This document shows, one piece after another, positions 17,895 through 26,691 of a DNA stretch of 64,000 bases. The stretch comes from Croceibacterium_B sp963811255. Lineage in GTDB: Bacteria > Pseudomonadota > Alphaproteobacteria > Sphingomonadales > Sphingomonadaceae. The stretch covers positions 372,001 to 436,000 of the forward strand of contig CAWEQI010000001.1 in assembly GCA_963811255.1 (NCBI GenBank). The letters are read 5' to 3'. The number at the start of each line of letters is the position of its first letter. The stretch's first letter is position 1. The position numbers and the translations under genes were made by a program. The notes beneath the pieces are model-generated. The model was not told the DNA's origin, made no database searches, and was given only the letters and a program-made list of their open reading frames with translations.

Positions 17895-20396
17895 TTGCCC
17901 GCATCGATTCGATTCGCCCTGGCCGCAGCCGCCGCCGCGCTGCTCGCCGGCTGCACGGCTTCGGCCGACAAGCAGGCCACGGCAAACGCCGAAGGCAACG
18001 GCGTCGCTCACCCCGAAATCTGGCCCAAGTACCATTACCCGGTCCCGCGCGATCCCAAGGTCGAGGCGAAGATCGCCGACCTGATCCACCGGATGACGCT
18101 GGAGGAGAAAGTGGGGCAGCTGATCCAGGCGGACTTGTGCTGCGTCACCCCGGCCGACGTGCACAAGTATCATCTCGGCTCGATCCTGACCGGCGGCAAC
18201 AGCGGGCCGAACGGCAACGATTTCGCCCCGGCGCCCGAGTGGCTCAAAACCGCCGACGCGTTCTACCTCGCCTCGGTCGACACAAGCGACGGCGGGGTCG
18301 GCATCCCGGAGATCTGGGGCATCGATGCTGTTCATGGGCACTCCAACATCATCGGCGCGACCATCTTCCCGCATAACATCGGCCTCGGCGCGATGCGCGA
18401 CCCGGCGCTGGTCGAAAAGATCGGCGCCGCCACCGCGCAGGAAATCCGCGTCACCGGGCAGGAATGGACCTTCGCGCCGACCGTCACGGTGCCGCAGGAC
18501 TATCGCTGGGGCCGCGCCTACGAAGGCTACTCGTCCGACCCGAAGCTCGTCGCCTCGTATGTCGGGGCAATGGTCCGCGGACTGCAGGGGCCGCCCGACC
18601 AGCCGAACTTGCTGGCGCGCGACAAGGTGATCGCCTCGACCAAGCATTTCCTCGCCGACGGCGGCACGAAGAACGGCGTCGACCAGGGCGACGCGGAGAT
18701 TTCCGAGCAGGAACTGCGCGACATCCACGGCGTGCCTTATGGCCCGGCGATCGAGAACGGCGTCGCCACGGTGATGGCCAGCTTCTCAAGCTGGCAGGGC
18801 CGCAAGATGACCGGCAACAAGAGCCTGCTCACCGGCGTGCTCAAGGACCGGATGGGCTTCGGCGGCTTCGTCGTTTCCGACTGGAATGCGCACGGCCAGG
18901 TGGAAGGCTGCACCAACAATTCGTGCCCGCAGGCGCTGATGGCCGGAATCGACATGTACATGGCGCCTGACAGCTGGAGACCGCTGTACGAGGACCTGCT
19001 CAAGCGCGCGAAAGCGGGCGAAATCCCGATGAGCCGGATCGACGACGCGGTGGCGCGTATCCTGCGGGTCAAGTTTCGCCTCGGCGTGTTCACCGCCGGC
19101 AAGCCGTCGGGCCGACCGCTGGCCGGCGACTGGAAAGTGCTCGGCTCGCCGGCGCACCGCGCGATCGCCCGTCAGGCGGTGCGGGAATCGCTGGTGTTGC
19201 TCAAGAACGACGGCGTCTTGCCCCTGAAGCCCGGCGGGCGCCTGCTGGTCGCGGGCGAAGGCGCGGACGACATCTCGCGCGCATCGGGTGGGTGGACGAT
19301 CAGCTGGCAAGGCACCGGGCTGACCAACGCGATGTTCCCCGGCGGCACGTCGCTGTGGCAGGGGCTCAGGCGGGCGGTGACTTCGGCCGGCGGCAGCGCG
19401 GAGCTCTCCCCTGACGGCAGCTTCACACAGAGGCCCGACGCGGCGGTGGTGGTATTCGGCGAGAAGCCCTACGCCGAATTCCAGGGCGACCGGTCGACCC
19501 TGGCGCTCGATGCCGACCTCACCGGCCCGTACGCGACGATGAAGCGGCTCAAGGCCGAGGGAATCCCGGTGGTCGCGGTGATGATCACCGGCCGCCCGCT
19601 CGAGGTGAACACTGCGCTCAACGCCGCCGACGCTTTCGTCGTCGCATGGCTGCCGGGCAGCGAAGGTGAAGGGTTGGCGGACGTGCTGGTCGGCGATGCC
19701 GCGGGCCGGCCGCGCTACGACTTCAAGGGCAAGCTGCCCGCCGCCTGGCCGAAGACGCCGAGCATGGCCGACGGCGCGCTGTTCCCGTTCGGTTACGGCC
19801 TCACTTACAAGTCGCCGCACACGCCATGGAAGGCGCTGCCCGAGATCGCCAGCGATGCCCACGACGCGCGGGTCTATTTCGCCAACGGCGTGCCGATGGC
19901 GAGCTGGTCGCTGGTCATGGGCAACATCGACCGGCAGGACGAGAAGCGGATCACCACGGTTCCGGCCGATGCGATCGGGGGGCGCGCGCAGATCACCGCG
20001 GTGAACGCGGCGGTGCAGGAAGGCGCGCGCCGGGTGCAGGTGGCGGACGGCGGGGCGGCGCTGGCCGTCTCGACGCACGACCCGCTCGACCTCAGCCGCG
20101 AGACCAATGGCGACGTCCTGGTGCTGTTCACGCTCAAGCTCGACAAGGCGCCGGCGAGGATGGCCGTGGCCCAACGCTGCGACGATTCCGTTTGCGGCGT
20201 CTCGGTGCCGGTCAAGCTGCCGGCGAACGGCCACTACGTCCGTTACGGCGTGCCGCTCAAATGCTTCGCGGCAAAGGGCGCCGAGATGAGCAAGATCACC
20301 GCGCCGTTCATCTTCGAAACGACCGGGCCGGCCGACTATTCGCTCTCCGAAGTGCGCCTCGGCAGCGACGCCGAGCAGGTGCTGCCGTGCGGCTGA
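17895..20396 (+). CDS. GH3 beta-glucosidase, ExoP type, lipoprotein
   Basis: I choose the TTG at 17895 because GGGGGAGAGG sits just upstream and the N-terminus becomes a lipoprotein signal (LPASIRFALAAAAAALLAGC with a lipobox). The product is 833 residues. The GH3 barrel has RMTLEEKVGQLIQ, EIWGIDAVHGH, FAPTVTVPQDYRWGR, STKHFLADGGT and the nucleophile Asp in FGGFVVSDWNAHG. The second domain has RESLVLLKNDGVLPL and FPFGYGLTY. A C-terminal beta-rich extension (about residues 690-833) is the mark of the ExoP-like 1,3-1,4-beta-glucan glucohydrolases; it replaces an FnIII domain. It should release glucose from beta-glucan oligosaccharides in the periplasm. It heads an operon with the esterase and a GH5 gene behind operator 1. 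Confidence 0.9.
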   Translation: MPASIRFALAAAAAALLAGCTASADKQATANAEGNGVAHPEIWPKYHYPVPRDPKVEAKIADLIHRMTLEEKVGQLIQADLCCVTPADVHKYHLGSILTGGNSGPNGNDFAPAPEWLKTADAFYLASVDTSDGGVGIPEIWGIDAVHGHSNIIGATIFPHNIGLGAMRDPALVEKIGAATAQEIRVTGQEWTFAPTVTVPQDYRWGRAYEGYSSDPKLVASYVGAMVRGLQGPPDQPNLLARDKVIASTKHFLADGGTKNGVDQGDAEISEQELRDIHGVPYGPAIENGVATVMASFSSWQGRKMTGNKSLLTGVLKDRMGFGGFVVSDWNAHGQVEGCTNNSCPQALMAGIDMYMAPDSWRPLYEDLLKRAKAGEIPMSRIDDAVARILRVKFRLGVFTAGKPSGRPLAGDWKVLGSPAHRAIARQAVRESLVLLKNDGVLPLKPGGRLLVAGEGADDISRASGGWTISWQGTGLTNAMFPGGTSLWQGLRRAVTSAGGSAELSPDGSFTQRPDAAVVVFGEKPYAEFQGDRSTLALDADLTGPYATMKRLKAEGIPVVAVMITGRPLEVNTALNAADAFVVAWLPGSEGEGLADVLVGDAAGRPRYDFKGKLPAAWPKTPSMADGALFPFGYGLTYKSPHTPWKALPEIASDAHDARVYFANGVPMASWSLVMGNIDRQDEKRITTVPADAIGGRAQITAVNAAVQEGARRVQVADGGAALAVSTHDPLDLSRETNGDVLVLFTLKLDKAPARMAVAQRCDDSVCGVSVPVKLPANGHYVRYGVPLKCFAAKGAEMSKITAPFIFETTGPADYSLSEVRLGSDAEQVLPCG

Positions 20397-21874
20397 ACCT
20401 AATCTTCTCGGCGGCCTTGCTGGCCTCCTCCACGGTCGCAGCGCAAGGACCGTCCGCGCCGGTGGTCGCCGTTCCCGGCGGCGAAGTGCGGGGATCCGTC
20501 ACCGACGGCGACCTGGCGTTCCGCGCCATTCCTTATGCGGCGCCGCCGCTCGGGCAATTGCGCTGGCGCGCACCGCAGCCGGTCAAGCTTTGGCAGGGCG
20601 TGCGCGACGCGACGCGCAACGGCCCGGCCTGCCTGCAGAACTCCGAAGGCTGGAACCGCGCGCAGTGGCTCCACGCGAGCGAGAATTGTCTGACGCTCGA
20701 CGTCCGCACCGCCTCGCTCAAGGGCAAGCGCCCGGTGATGGTATGGATCCACGGCGGTTCGAACCGCTCCGGGTCGTCCAGCGGCCCGGCGGATTCCGAC
20801 TGGACGCAGCAGGGTATGGTGGCGGTCGGCGTGCAGTACAGGCTCGGCGTGCTCGGCTTCCTCTCGACGCCCGAACTGTCGGCCGAGCAGCGCGGCCACA
20901 GCGGCAACTACGGCCTGATGGATCAGATCGCCGCGCTCAAGTGGGTGCATGACAACATCGCTCGCTTCGGCGGCGATCCGGACGATGTCACCATCGTCGG
21001 CGAGAGCGCCGGGTCGCAGGACGTTTCGCTGCTGCTCGCCGCTCCGGCCGCTCAGGGGCTGTTCGAAAAGGCGATAATGGAAAGCGGCACCCCCGGCTTC
21101 GGCATGCCTTACCGCAGCCTCGCCGATGCCGAGAAGCTCGGCGAGCAGTTCGCCAAAAGCGCCGACGCGGCGGGCGATCTCGCCAAGCTGCGCGCGACCT
21201 CTCCGGTGGCGCTGCTCACTCTGCAGGAGACGTTCGGGGAGCCGGCCACGCGCGGCGCCAACTTCACCTTCCTGCGCACGACGATCGACGGCAAGGTGCT
21301 GCCCGAAGCGCCCGACAAGCTGATAGCGGCGAACAAGCCCAAGCCGGTGATCCTCGGCACCGACAAGGTGGAGTTCGGCCCCGGCGACGACAGCGGCGAT
21401 CTCGCCGAGTTCGCGCGCTACTGGTTTGGCGCCAACGGGCCCCAGGCGCTCGCCGCCTACCGCGGCGAAAGCGCCGATCCGCGCCGTGGAAACCTAGCCT
21501 TGAGCATGGAGTCCGACGCCCAGTTCCACTGCCCGACCGACCGCCTCGCCGACCTGCTCGCGAGCCACGGCTGGCCGGTCTGGCGCTACAGCTTCGACGT
21601 CGGCGAAAACGGCGGCCTGACCCGCCACGCCTACGAGCTGGGCTGGGTGTTCGAACGCAAGGCCCTGCCCGGCGGGGTGGCGATGCAGGATTACTGGGCC
21701 GCGCTCGCGGTCAGCGGCAATCCCAACGGCATGGCCGGGCGCACCGCGCCGCGCCCCGAATGGCAACGCTGGGACCCGGCGCACCCGCGCGAGATAGACT
21801 TCGGCGAAACCGGCACCGCCATGGCCCCCGGCCAGCCGCGTGCGGCCTTCTGCCGCTACACCGACAATTTCTGA
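20387..21874 (+). CDS. Secreted type-B carboxylesterase
   Basis: The GTG at 20387 overlaps the GH3 stop by ten bases and gives 495 residues with a signal peptide (LNLIFSAALLASSTVAAQ). The carboxylesterase family marks are FRAIPYAAPPLGQLRWRAPQ, ENCLTLDV, the oxyanion loop MVWIHGGSNRSGS, and the nucleophile Ser in VTIVGESAGSQDV. The likely catalytic His is in GLTRHAYELGWVF, and a candidate acid Glu lies in GTDKVEFGPG. In this hemicellulose operon the natural substrates are plausibly acetyl or aromatic esters on xylan, glucomannan or oligosaccharides, but the family is broad and sequence alone does not show it. Confidence 0.87.
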   Translation: MRLNLIFSAALLASSTVAAQGPSAPVVAVPGGEVRGSVTDGDLAFRAIPYAAPPLGQLRWRAPQPVKLWQGVRDATRNGPACLQNSEGWNRAQWLHASENCLTLDVRTASLKGKRPVMVWIHGGSNRSGSSSGPADSDWTQQGMVAVGVQYRLGVLGFLSTPELSAEQRGHSGNYGLMDQIAALKWVHDNIARFGGDPDDVTIVGESAGSQDVSLLLAAPAAQGLFEKAIMESGTPGFGMPYRSLADAEKLGEQFAKSADAAGDLAKLRATSPVALLTLQETFGEPATRGANFTFLRTTIDGKVLPEAPDKLIAANKPKPVILGTDKVEFGPGDDSGDLAEFARYWFGANGPQALAAYRGESADPRRGNLALSMESDAQFHCPTDRLADLLASHGWPVWRYSFDVGENGGLTRHAYELGWVFERKALPGGVAMQDYWAALAVSGNPNGMAGRTAPRPEWQRWDPAHPREIDFGETGTAMAPGQPRAAFCRYTDNF

Positions 21875-21883
21875 GGAGAGACG

Positions 21884-22879
21884 GTGCGAAGCCTGATCCT
21901 TGTCGCCGCCCTGGTCGCCACCGCCGCTTCGGCCGCCGAAGCGCCAAAGTCGCTACCGGTCGGCGCGTGCATCAACATGGGCGACCAGCTCGAGGCGCAA
22001 AGCGAAACCTCCCATGGCGGCGCGCGGATCGAGGCGGCCGACTTCGTTCGCATCCGCGATGCCGGGTTCACCACCGTGCGCATTCCGGTGCGCTGGTCGG
22101 ACAAGACCGGCGACGGGCCGGATTACACGATTGATCCGGCATGGATGGCCCGCGTCACCGAAGTGGTCGACCAGGCGCTCGCCGCGCATCTCAACGTGAT
22201 CCTCAACGATCATCATTTCGACGCGCTCGATGCCGATCCCGCGGCGAACAGCGTCAGACTGGCGGCGATCTGGCAGCAGGTCGCCGCGCATTTCGCCGAT
22301 CGACCGGCGGCGCATCTGTGGTTCGAGATCGAGAACGAGCCGCACGACAAGCTGACCAACGCCAACCTGCTCGCCACGCTCGATCCCGCGCTGGCCGCCA
22401 TCCGTGCGAGCAATCCGCAGCGGCCGGTGATCATCGGCGGCGAGGACTGGTCGGGGATCGATTCGCTGGCGACGCTCGAACTGCCCGACGACCCGAACGT
22501 CTACCCGACGTTCCACTATTACGAGCCGTTCGCCTTCACGCATCAGGGCGCCGGCTGGGTCAAGCCGAACCCGCCGAAGGTTGGCCGCACTTATGGCACC
22601 GCCGCCGATGCCGAGCGGCTGGAGACCGACACCGCCAAGGTAAAAGCCTATGTCCAGCGCACCGGCCTCGTCCCGTTCATGGGCGAGAGCGGCGCCTACG
22701 ACAAATACATCCCGCTCAAGCAGCGCGTGCAATACACCCGCGCGGTGCACGACGCCTTTGCCCCGCTCGGCGTCGGCATTTGTCAGTGGGCCTACACCAA
22801 CACCTTCCCGTGGTACGACCACCAAGCGCACCGATGGCTTCCCGGCCTGCGCGGCGCGGTCGGCCTGCCGAAGAAATGA
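21884..22879 (+). CDS. GH5 cellulase-family endoglucanase
   Basis: This 331-residue secreted protein starts at the GTG at 21884, nine bases after the esterase stop and behind GAGGAGA. A short signal peptide (RSLILVAALVATAASAAEA) is followed by a single GH5 barrel. Seen motifs are AGFTTVRIPVRWSD, VILNDHHFDAL, the acid/base Glu in FEIENEPHDKL, PTFHYYEPFAFTHQG, and the nucleophile Glu in VPFMGESGAYDKY. There is no carbohydrate-binding module. This matches the endo-beta-1,4-glucanase branch of GH5. It closes the operator-1 operon, so cellulose or mixed beta-glucan fragments are likely hydrolysed together with the ExoP-type GH3. It converges on the GH43 gene. Confidence 0.87.
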   Translation: MRSLILVAALVATAASAAEAPKSLPVGACINMGDQLEAQSETSHGGARIEAADFVRIRDAGFTTVRIPVRWSDKTGDGPDYTIDPAWMARVTEVVDQALAAHLNVILNDHHFDALDADPAANSVRLAAIWQQVAAHFADRPAAHLWFEIENEPHDKLTNANLLATLDPALAAIRASNPQRPVIIGGEDWSGIDSLATLELPDDPNVYPTFHYYEPFAFTHQGAGWVKPNPPKVGRTYGTAADAERLETDTAKVKAYVQRTGLVPFMGESGAYDKYIPLKQRVQYTRAVHDAFAPLGVGICQWAYTNTFPWYDHQAHRWLPGLRGAVGLPKK

Positions 22880-22936
22880 CCGCCCATCGCCAGGGAGTCG
22901 CAGCGAGTGATCGACGTCGGCCCGGTGTAGCGCTTT

Positions 22937-24586
22937 CTAATCGCCGGACAGCGCATAAGGACCGACGACAAGCCCGGTGAACAGGCCGGCATGGACCGAA
23001 GCGAGCGGTTCGACATCGACTTTCGGCGCAAGCACCTGCCAGCGCCCGCCGGACTTACGCCAGGTCAGCGCGGCGTTGCCTTCGTCGATGGCGATGCGCA
23101 GATCGACCTTTTCGCCGGCGGTCAGCGGCGAGCTCGCCACGACATCACCGCGCTGGTCCTGCTTGGCGTCGGCACGCCGCCGCACCACCAGGCGCTCGCC
23201 ATGCCCGGTCCCCTCAATGCCGAAAGCAAGGAAATGCGCCTCGTCCATGAACGCGAGCAGGCCCGCGAAGTCACCCTCAACTTCGGGCGCGAAGCTGACG
23301 GTCGTGGTGATAGTTGCGTCCGGATGGCGTAGACGGCGGCCGTAGAACGAAGGCGTGCCGAGGCTTCCCGCCGGGTCATGGCTCGGGAACAGCAGCAGAT
23401 CGCCGTCCTTCAACGCGTCATCCCTCACCGGGCCTGGATTGCGCAGGCGCAGCCATTCGGGCCCGAGCGTGCGTTCCGTGAAGTCGTCAGTCCAGCGGTC
23501 CCGGTCGGTCCCCGGCGAAGTCGGCAGCGCCGGCCGCTTGACCACCCACGGCACCGGCGTGCCGGGGGCGAGGAACAGCGGCCAGCCGTCGCGCCAGCTC
23601 ACCGGCAGCAGCCAGGTCTCGCGCCCGAGCAGCGTCGACTGTCCGGCGAAGGGTCGCGTGGCGAGGAACACGCCCCACCAGTGGCCGCCGGGCAGCCGCA
23701 CCAGATCGGCGTGCCCGGTCGCCTCGACGCGGTCCGGCCGATCCGGCGGCAAGTCGCGCTGGGTCAGGATCGGATTGACGGGGCCGGGCCTGTACGGGCC
23801 ATCGGGCCGGCGCGAGCGATAGATCGTCTCCGAATGGTTCTCGGCCGTGCCGCCCTCGGCCGCCATCAGGTAGTACCACCCGGCGCGCTTGTAGATATGC
23901 GGCCCTTCCGCCCAGACCGGCTTGTCGTCGGGATGCACGCCGCCGTCGACCAGCACCTTGCGCTTGCCCGTCAGCTTGAGCGTCTTCAGGTCGAATTGCT
24001 GAATCCAGATCGCCCGGTGGCCATCGTAGCGTGGTTTTTCCGGCGGCTCGCCGTTGTTGACGATCCACGCGCTGCCGTCGTCGTCGATGAACAGCGAACA
24101 GTCGATCCCGTCAAACCCGAACCACACCGGGTCCGACCACGGGCCGGCCGGATTAGTCGCCGTGATCAGATAATTGCCGCCGCAATCGACGCAGGTGTTG
24201 AGGATGTAGAACGTGCCGTCGTGCCAAGTGATCGAAGGGGCGAACACGCCGCGTTCGACGCCGAGCCCTTTGAAGTTCAGCATCCCCGGGCGGTCGATCG
24301 CGTTGCCGATCTGCCGCCAGTGAACCAGGTCGCGGCTGTGATAGACCGGGATTCCCGGGAACCAGCCGAAGGTCGAGTTGACGAGGTAGAAATCGGCGCC
24401 GACGCGGACGATCGACGGGTCGGGCTGGAAGCCCGGCAGGATCGGATTGCGATAATCGCCGGCGGGCATCGGCGGCACGCCGTGCGCCGCGTAGCTCACT
24501 TCGGCGAAACGCGCCGTCGGCGCTGCCGCGCAAGGGGCTGAAATCGCTGCCAGGAGTGCGGCCACGGCCGCCGCTGCTTCGCGCAT
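22937..24586 (-). CDS. GH43 beta-xylosidase / arabinofuranosidase
   Basis: From the ATG at 24586, with GAGAGGA upstream, the protein has 549 residues and a signal peptide (REAAAAVAALLAAISAPCAA). The five-bladed propeller of GH43 shows the base Asp in NPILPGFQPDPSIVRVG, LVNSTFGWFPGIPVYHSRDL, the pKa-tuning Asp in GIDCSLFIDDDGSAWI, and the acid Glu in KPVWAEGPHIYKRAGWYYL. A C-terminal beta-sandwich from about residue 370 is typical of GH43 beta-xylosidases. It should trim xylose or arabinose from xylo-oligosaccharides in the periplasm. It is divergent from the xylose-oxidation operon and shares operator 2 with it. Confidence 0.9.
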   Translation of the reverse strand: MREAAAAVAALLAAISAPCAAAPTARFAEVSYAAHGVPPMPAGDYRNPILPGFQPDPSIVRVGADFYLVNSTFGWFPGIPVYHSRDLVHWRQIGNAIDRPGMLNFKGLGVERGVFAPSITWHDGTFYILNTCVDCGGNYLITATNPAGPWSDPVWFGFDGIDCSLFIDDDGSAWIVNNGEPPEKPRYDGHRAIWIQQFDLKTLKLTGKRKVLVDGGVHPDDKPVWAEGPHIYKRAGWYYLMAAEGGTAENHSETIYRSRRPDGPYRPGPVNPILTQRDLPPDRPDRVEATGHADLVRLPGGHWWGVFLATRPFAGQSTLLGRETWLLPVSWRDGWPLFLAPGTPVPWVVKRPALPTSPGTDRDRWTDDFTERTLGPEWLRLRNPGPVRDDALKDGDLLLFPSHDPAGSLGTPSFYGRRLRHPDATITTTVSFAPEVEGDFAGLLAFMDEAHFLAFGIEGTGHGERLVVRRRADAKQDQRGDVVASSPLTAGEKVDLRIAIDEGNAALTWRKSGGRWQVLAPKVDVEPLASVHAGLFTGLVVGPYALSGD

Positions 24587-24641
24587 GTGAAATCCTCTCA
24601 TACGGGATGAACGGGGCTTGCCCTTGATCATCCGCGCTCCT

Positions 24642-24657
24642 ATGGTAGCGCTATCAC
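24642..24657. promoter_or_regulatory. XylR-type operator 2
   Basis: ATGGTAGCGCTATCAC is a near-perfect palindrome and is identical over 16 bases to operator 3. It lies between the divergent GH43 gene (start 24586) and the xylX-xylB-xylC operon (start 24680). The short distance to both starts suggests repression by blocking RNA polymerase on either side. Confidence 0.87.
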
Positions 24658-24679
24658 AGGAGAGGGCAAGCACCGGCGA

Positions 24680-25804
24680 ATGGCCGAATCGCTGCAGGAT
24701 ATTCTGCCGCCGGATTACGCGTCCGGCCTGTTCATCGGCCGCGCCCTGTCTCCGGCCGGTCCGTGCGTCATCGTCATTCGCGGAGGCCGGCTGTTCGACC
24801 TGACCCGGCAGGCCGCGACCGTGGCCGGGGCGATCGATCGCCGGCAATTCTGCGGCGGCGAGGAGCTCGGCCCCGTCGAGCAAGAATTGCCCGAAGGATG
24901 GACGCTGCTCTCGCCGGTCGATCTGCAATGCGTCAAGGCCTGTGGCGTAACCTTCGCCGTCTCGGCCATCGAGCGGGTGATCGAGGAGCGCGCCCGCGGC
25001 GATGCGAGCAAGGCGGCTGAGATCCGCGACATGCTGGAAAGCAAGGTCGGCGCCGGAATTCGCGCGGTCGTGCCCGGCAGCCGCGAAGCCGCCGAGCTAA
25101 AGCAGACGCTGATCGACGAGGGCATGTGGTCGCAATACCTCGAAGTGGCGATCGGCCCCGACGCCGAGGTATTCTCGAAATCGCCGGTGCTCTCGACGGT
25201 CGGCGCGGGGGCGGCCATCGGCGTGCGCTCGGATTCGGCATGGAACAACCCCGAACCGGAGGTCGTGCTGGCGGTCGATCCGCGCGGAGACGTGGTCGGC
25301 GCGACTCTCGGCAACGACGTCAACCTGCGCGATTTCGAGGGCCGCTCGGCGCTGCTCTTGTCGAAAGCCAAGGACAACACCGCCAGCTGCGCGATCGGCC
25401 CGTTCATCCGCCTGTTCCGCGGCGACTTCACCATCGACGATGTGCGCACCGCCAATGTCGACCTGACAATCGAAGGGTCGGATGGTTATCGGCTCGACGG
25501 CAGCAGCCAGATGAGGGAGATCAGCCGCGATCCGCTCGATCTCGTCGCCCAGACGCTGAGCGAACACCATTATCCCGACGGGTTCGTGCTGTTCTGCGGC
25601 ACGCTGTTCGCCCCGACGCAGGACCGCGACACCCCCGGCGGTGGCTTCACTCATAAGCTCGGGGACACGGTCACCATTTCGTCACGCCGGCTGGGCAAGC
25701 TCACCAACACCATCACCACCTCGCGCGACGCACCGCCGTGGGAGCTCGGCATCGGCGCGTTCATGCGCAACCTCGCCGCGCGCGGGCTGGTCGAACGGGC
25801 TTAG
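24680..25804 (+). CDS. xylX: 2-keto-3-deoxy-xylonate dehydratase (FAH family)
   Basis: This 374-residue cytoplasmic protein belongs to the fumarylacetoacetate hydrolase fold. It has the metal-site Glu-x-Glu in SAWNNPEPEVVLAVD, GNDVNLRDFEGRSALLL, KAKDNTASCAIGPFIRLF and FCGTLFAPTQDRDTPGGGF, all typical of the XylX branch. In the Weimberg pathway this enzyme converts 2-keto-3-deoxy-D-xylonate to alpha-ketoglutarate semialdehyde. The ATG at 24680 follows AGGAGAGGG at a slightly long spacing. The next genes are xylose dehydrogenase and xylonolactonase, and xylonate dehydratase is elsewhere in the locus, which makes the assignment strong. Operator 2 lies directly upstream. Confidence 0.9.
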   Translation: MAESLQDILPPDYASGLFIGRALSPAGPCVIVIRGGRLFDLTRQAATVAGAIDRRQFCGGEELGPVEQELPEGWTLLSPVDLQCVKACGVTFAVSAIERVIEERARGDASKAAEIRDMLESKVGAGIRAVVPGSREAAELKQTLIDEGMWSQYLEVAIGPDAEVFSKSPVLSTVGAGAAIGVRSDSAWNNPEPEVVLAVDPRGDVVGATLGNDVNLRDFEGRSALLLSKAKDNTASCAIGPFIRLFRGDFTIDDVRTANVDLTIEGSDGYRLDGSSQMREISRDPLDLVAQTLSEHHYPDGFVLFCGTLFAPTQDRDTPGGGFTHKLGDTVTISSRRLGKLTNTITTSRDAPPWELGIGAFMRNLAARGLVERA

Positions 25805-25905
25805 GGCATGGTTACACGGACACTCGACCATTACGGCCCGCGCGAGCGGGGCTCAGTCGAATTCTACACTCAGACAAAAACCGTTTACACAGGGGATTAG
25901 GCGCT

Positions 25906-26691
25906 TTGGCGGAGGGAATTATCAAACCGGTGGGCGAAGGCGCAATCTATCCCAGCCTCGCCGGCAAGCGCGTCATCGTCAGCGGCGGCGGCACCGGAAT
26001 CGGCGAGGGCATCGTCGAGGCTTTCGCCCGCCAGGGCGCGGCGGTGGCGTTCGTCGATATCCAGGACGAACCGAGCGAGGCGCTGGTCGCCAAACTTGCC
26101 GACGCGGCGATCGCGCCGCTGTTCGTCCACTGCGACATCCGCGACTGCGCCGACTACGGGGCGAAGATCGGCACGATCATCGACCAGCTCGGCGGTTGCG
26201 ACGTGCTGATCAACAACGCCGCCAACGACGATCGCCACACGATTGACGAGGTGACCCCGGCCTACTGGGACGAGCGCATGGCAGTGAACCTGAAGCACCA
26301 GTTCTTCGCCGCCAAGGCGGTGCTGCCGGCGATGAAGTCAGCGGGCGGCGGCTCGATCGTCAACCTCGGCTCGATCAGCTGGCACCTCGGACTGCCCGAC
26401 CTGACGCTGTACCAGACCGCCAAGGCGGCGATTGAGGGCCTGACCCGCAGCCTCGCCCGTGAATTCGGGCGTGACAACATCCGCGTCAACACCATCGTCC
26501 CCGGCAACGTGCAGACCCCGCGGCAGATGCGGTGGTACACGCCGGAAGGCGAGGCCGAGATCGTCCGCCAGCAGTGCCTCGAAGGGCGCATCCAGCCGCA
26601 CGACATCGCCGCGATGGCGCTGTTCCTGGCGAGCGACGACGCCCGCTTCTGCACCGCCCACAACTACTGGGTCGACGCCGGATGGAGATGA
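25906..26691 (+). CDS. xylB: D-xylose 1-dehydrogenase (NAD-dependent SDR)
   Basis: This SDR protein of about 261 residues (from the TTG at 25906; a GTG at 25930 would give 253) closely follows Caulobacter XylB as I recall it. It has KRVIVSGGGTGIGEGIVEAF for NAD binding, DVLINNAANDDRH, AYWDERMAVNLKH, the catalytic Ser in LGSISWHLGLPD, Tyr-x3-Lys in LYQTAKAAIEG, and the C-terminal DDARFCTAHNYWVDAGWR. It oxidises D-xylose to D-xylono-lactone, the first Weimberg step. The start is uncertain because a 101-base gap separates it from xylX and neither start has an ideal ribosome-binding site: AGGGG lies ten bases before the TTG, and GGAGGG thirteen before the GTG. Its end overlaps the lactonase gene. 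Confidence 0.9.
   Translation: MAEGIIKPVGEGAIYPSLAGKRVIVSGGGTGIGEGIVEAFARQGAAVAFVDIQDEPSEALVAKLADAAIAPLFVHCDIRDCADYGAKIGTIIDQLGGCDVLINNAANDDRHTIDEVTPAYWDERMAVNLKHQFFAAKAVLPAMKSAGGGSIVNLGSISWHLGLPDLTLYQTAKAAIEGLTRSLAREFGRDNIRVNTIVPGNVQTPRQMRWYTPEGEAEIVRQQCLEGRIQPHDIAAMALFLASDDARFCTAHNYWVDAGWR

Noticed and set aside
22924..22939. Sixth operator-like site GGTGTAGCGCTTTCTA
   Set aside because: It keeps the AGCGCT core but one arm is poor, and it lies at the converging ends of the GH5 and GH43 genes where no promoter is expected.
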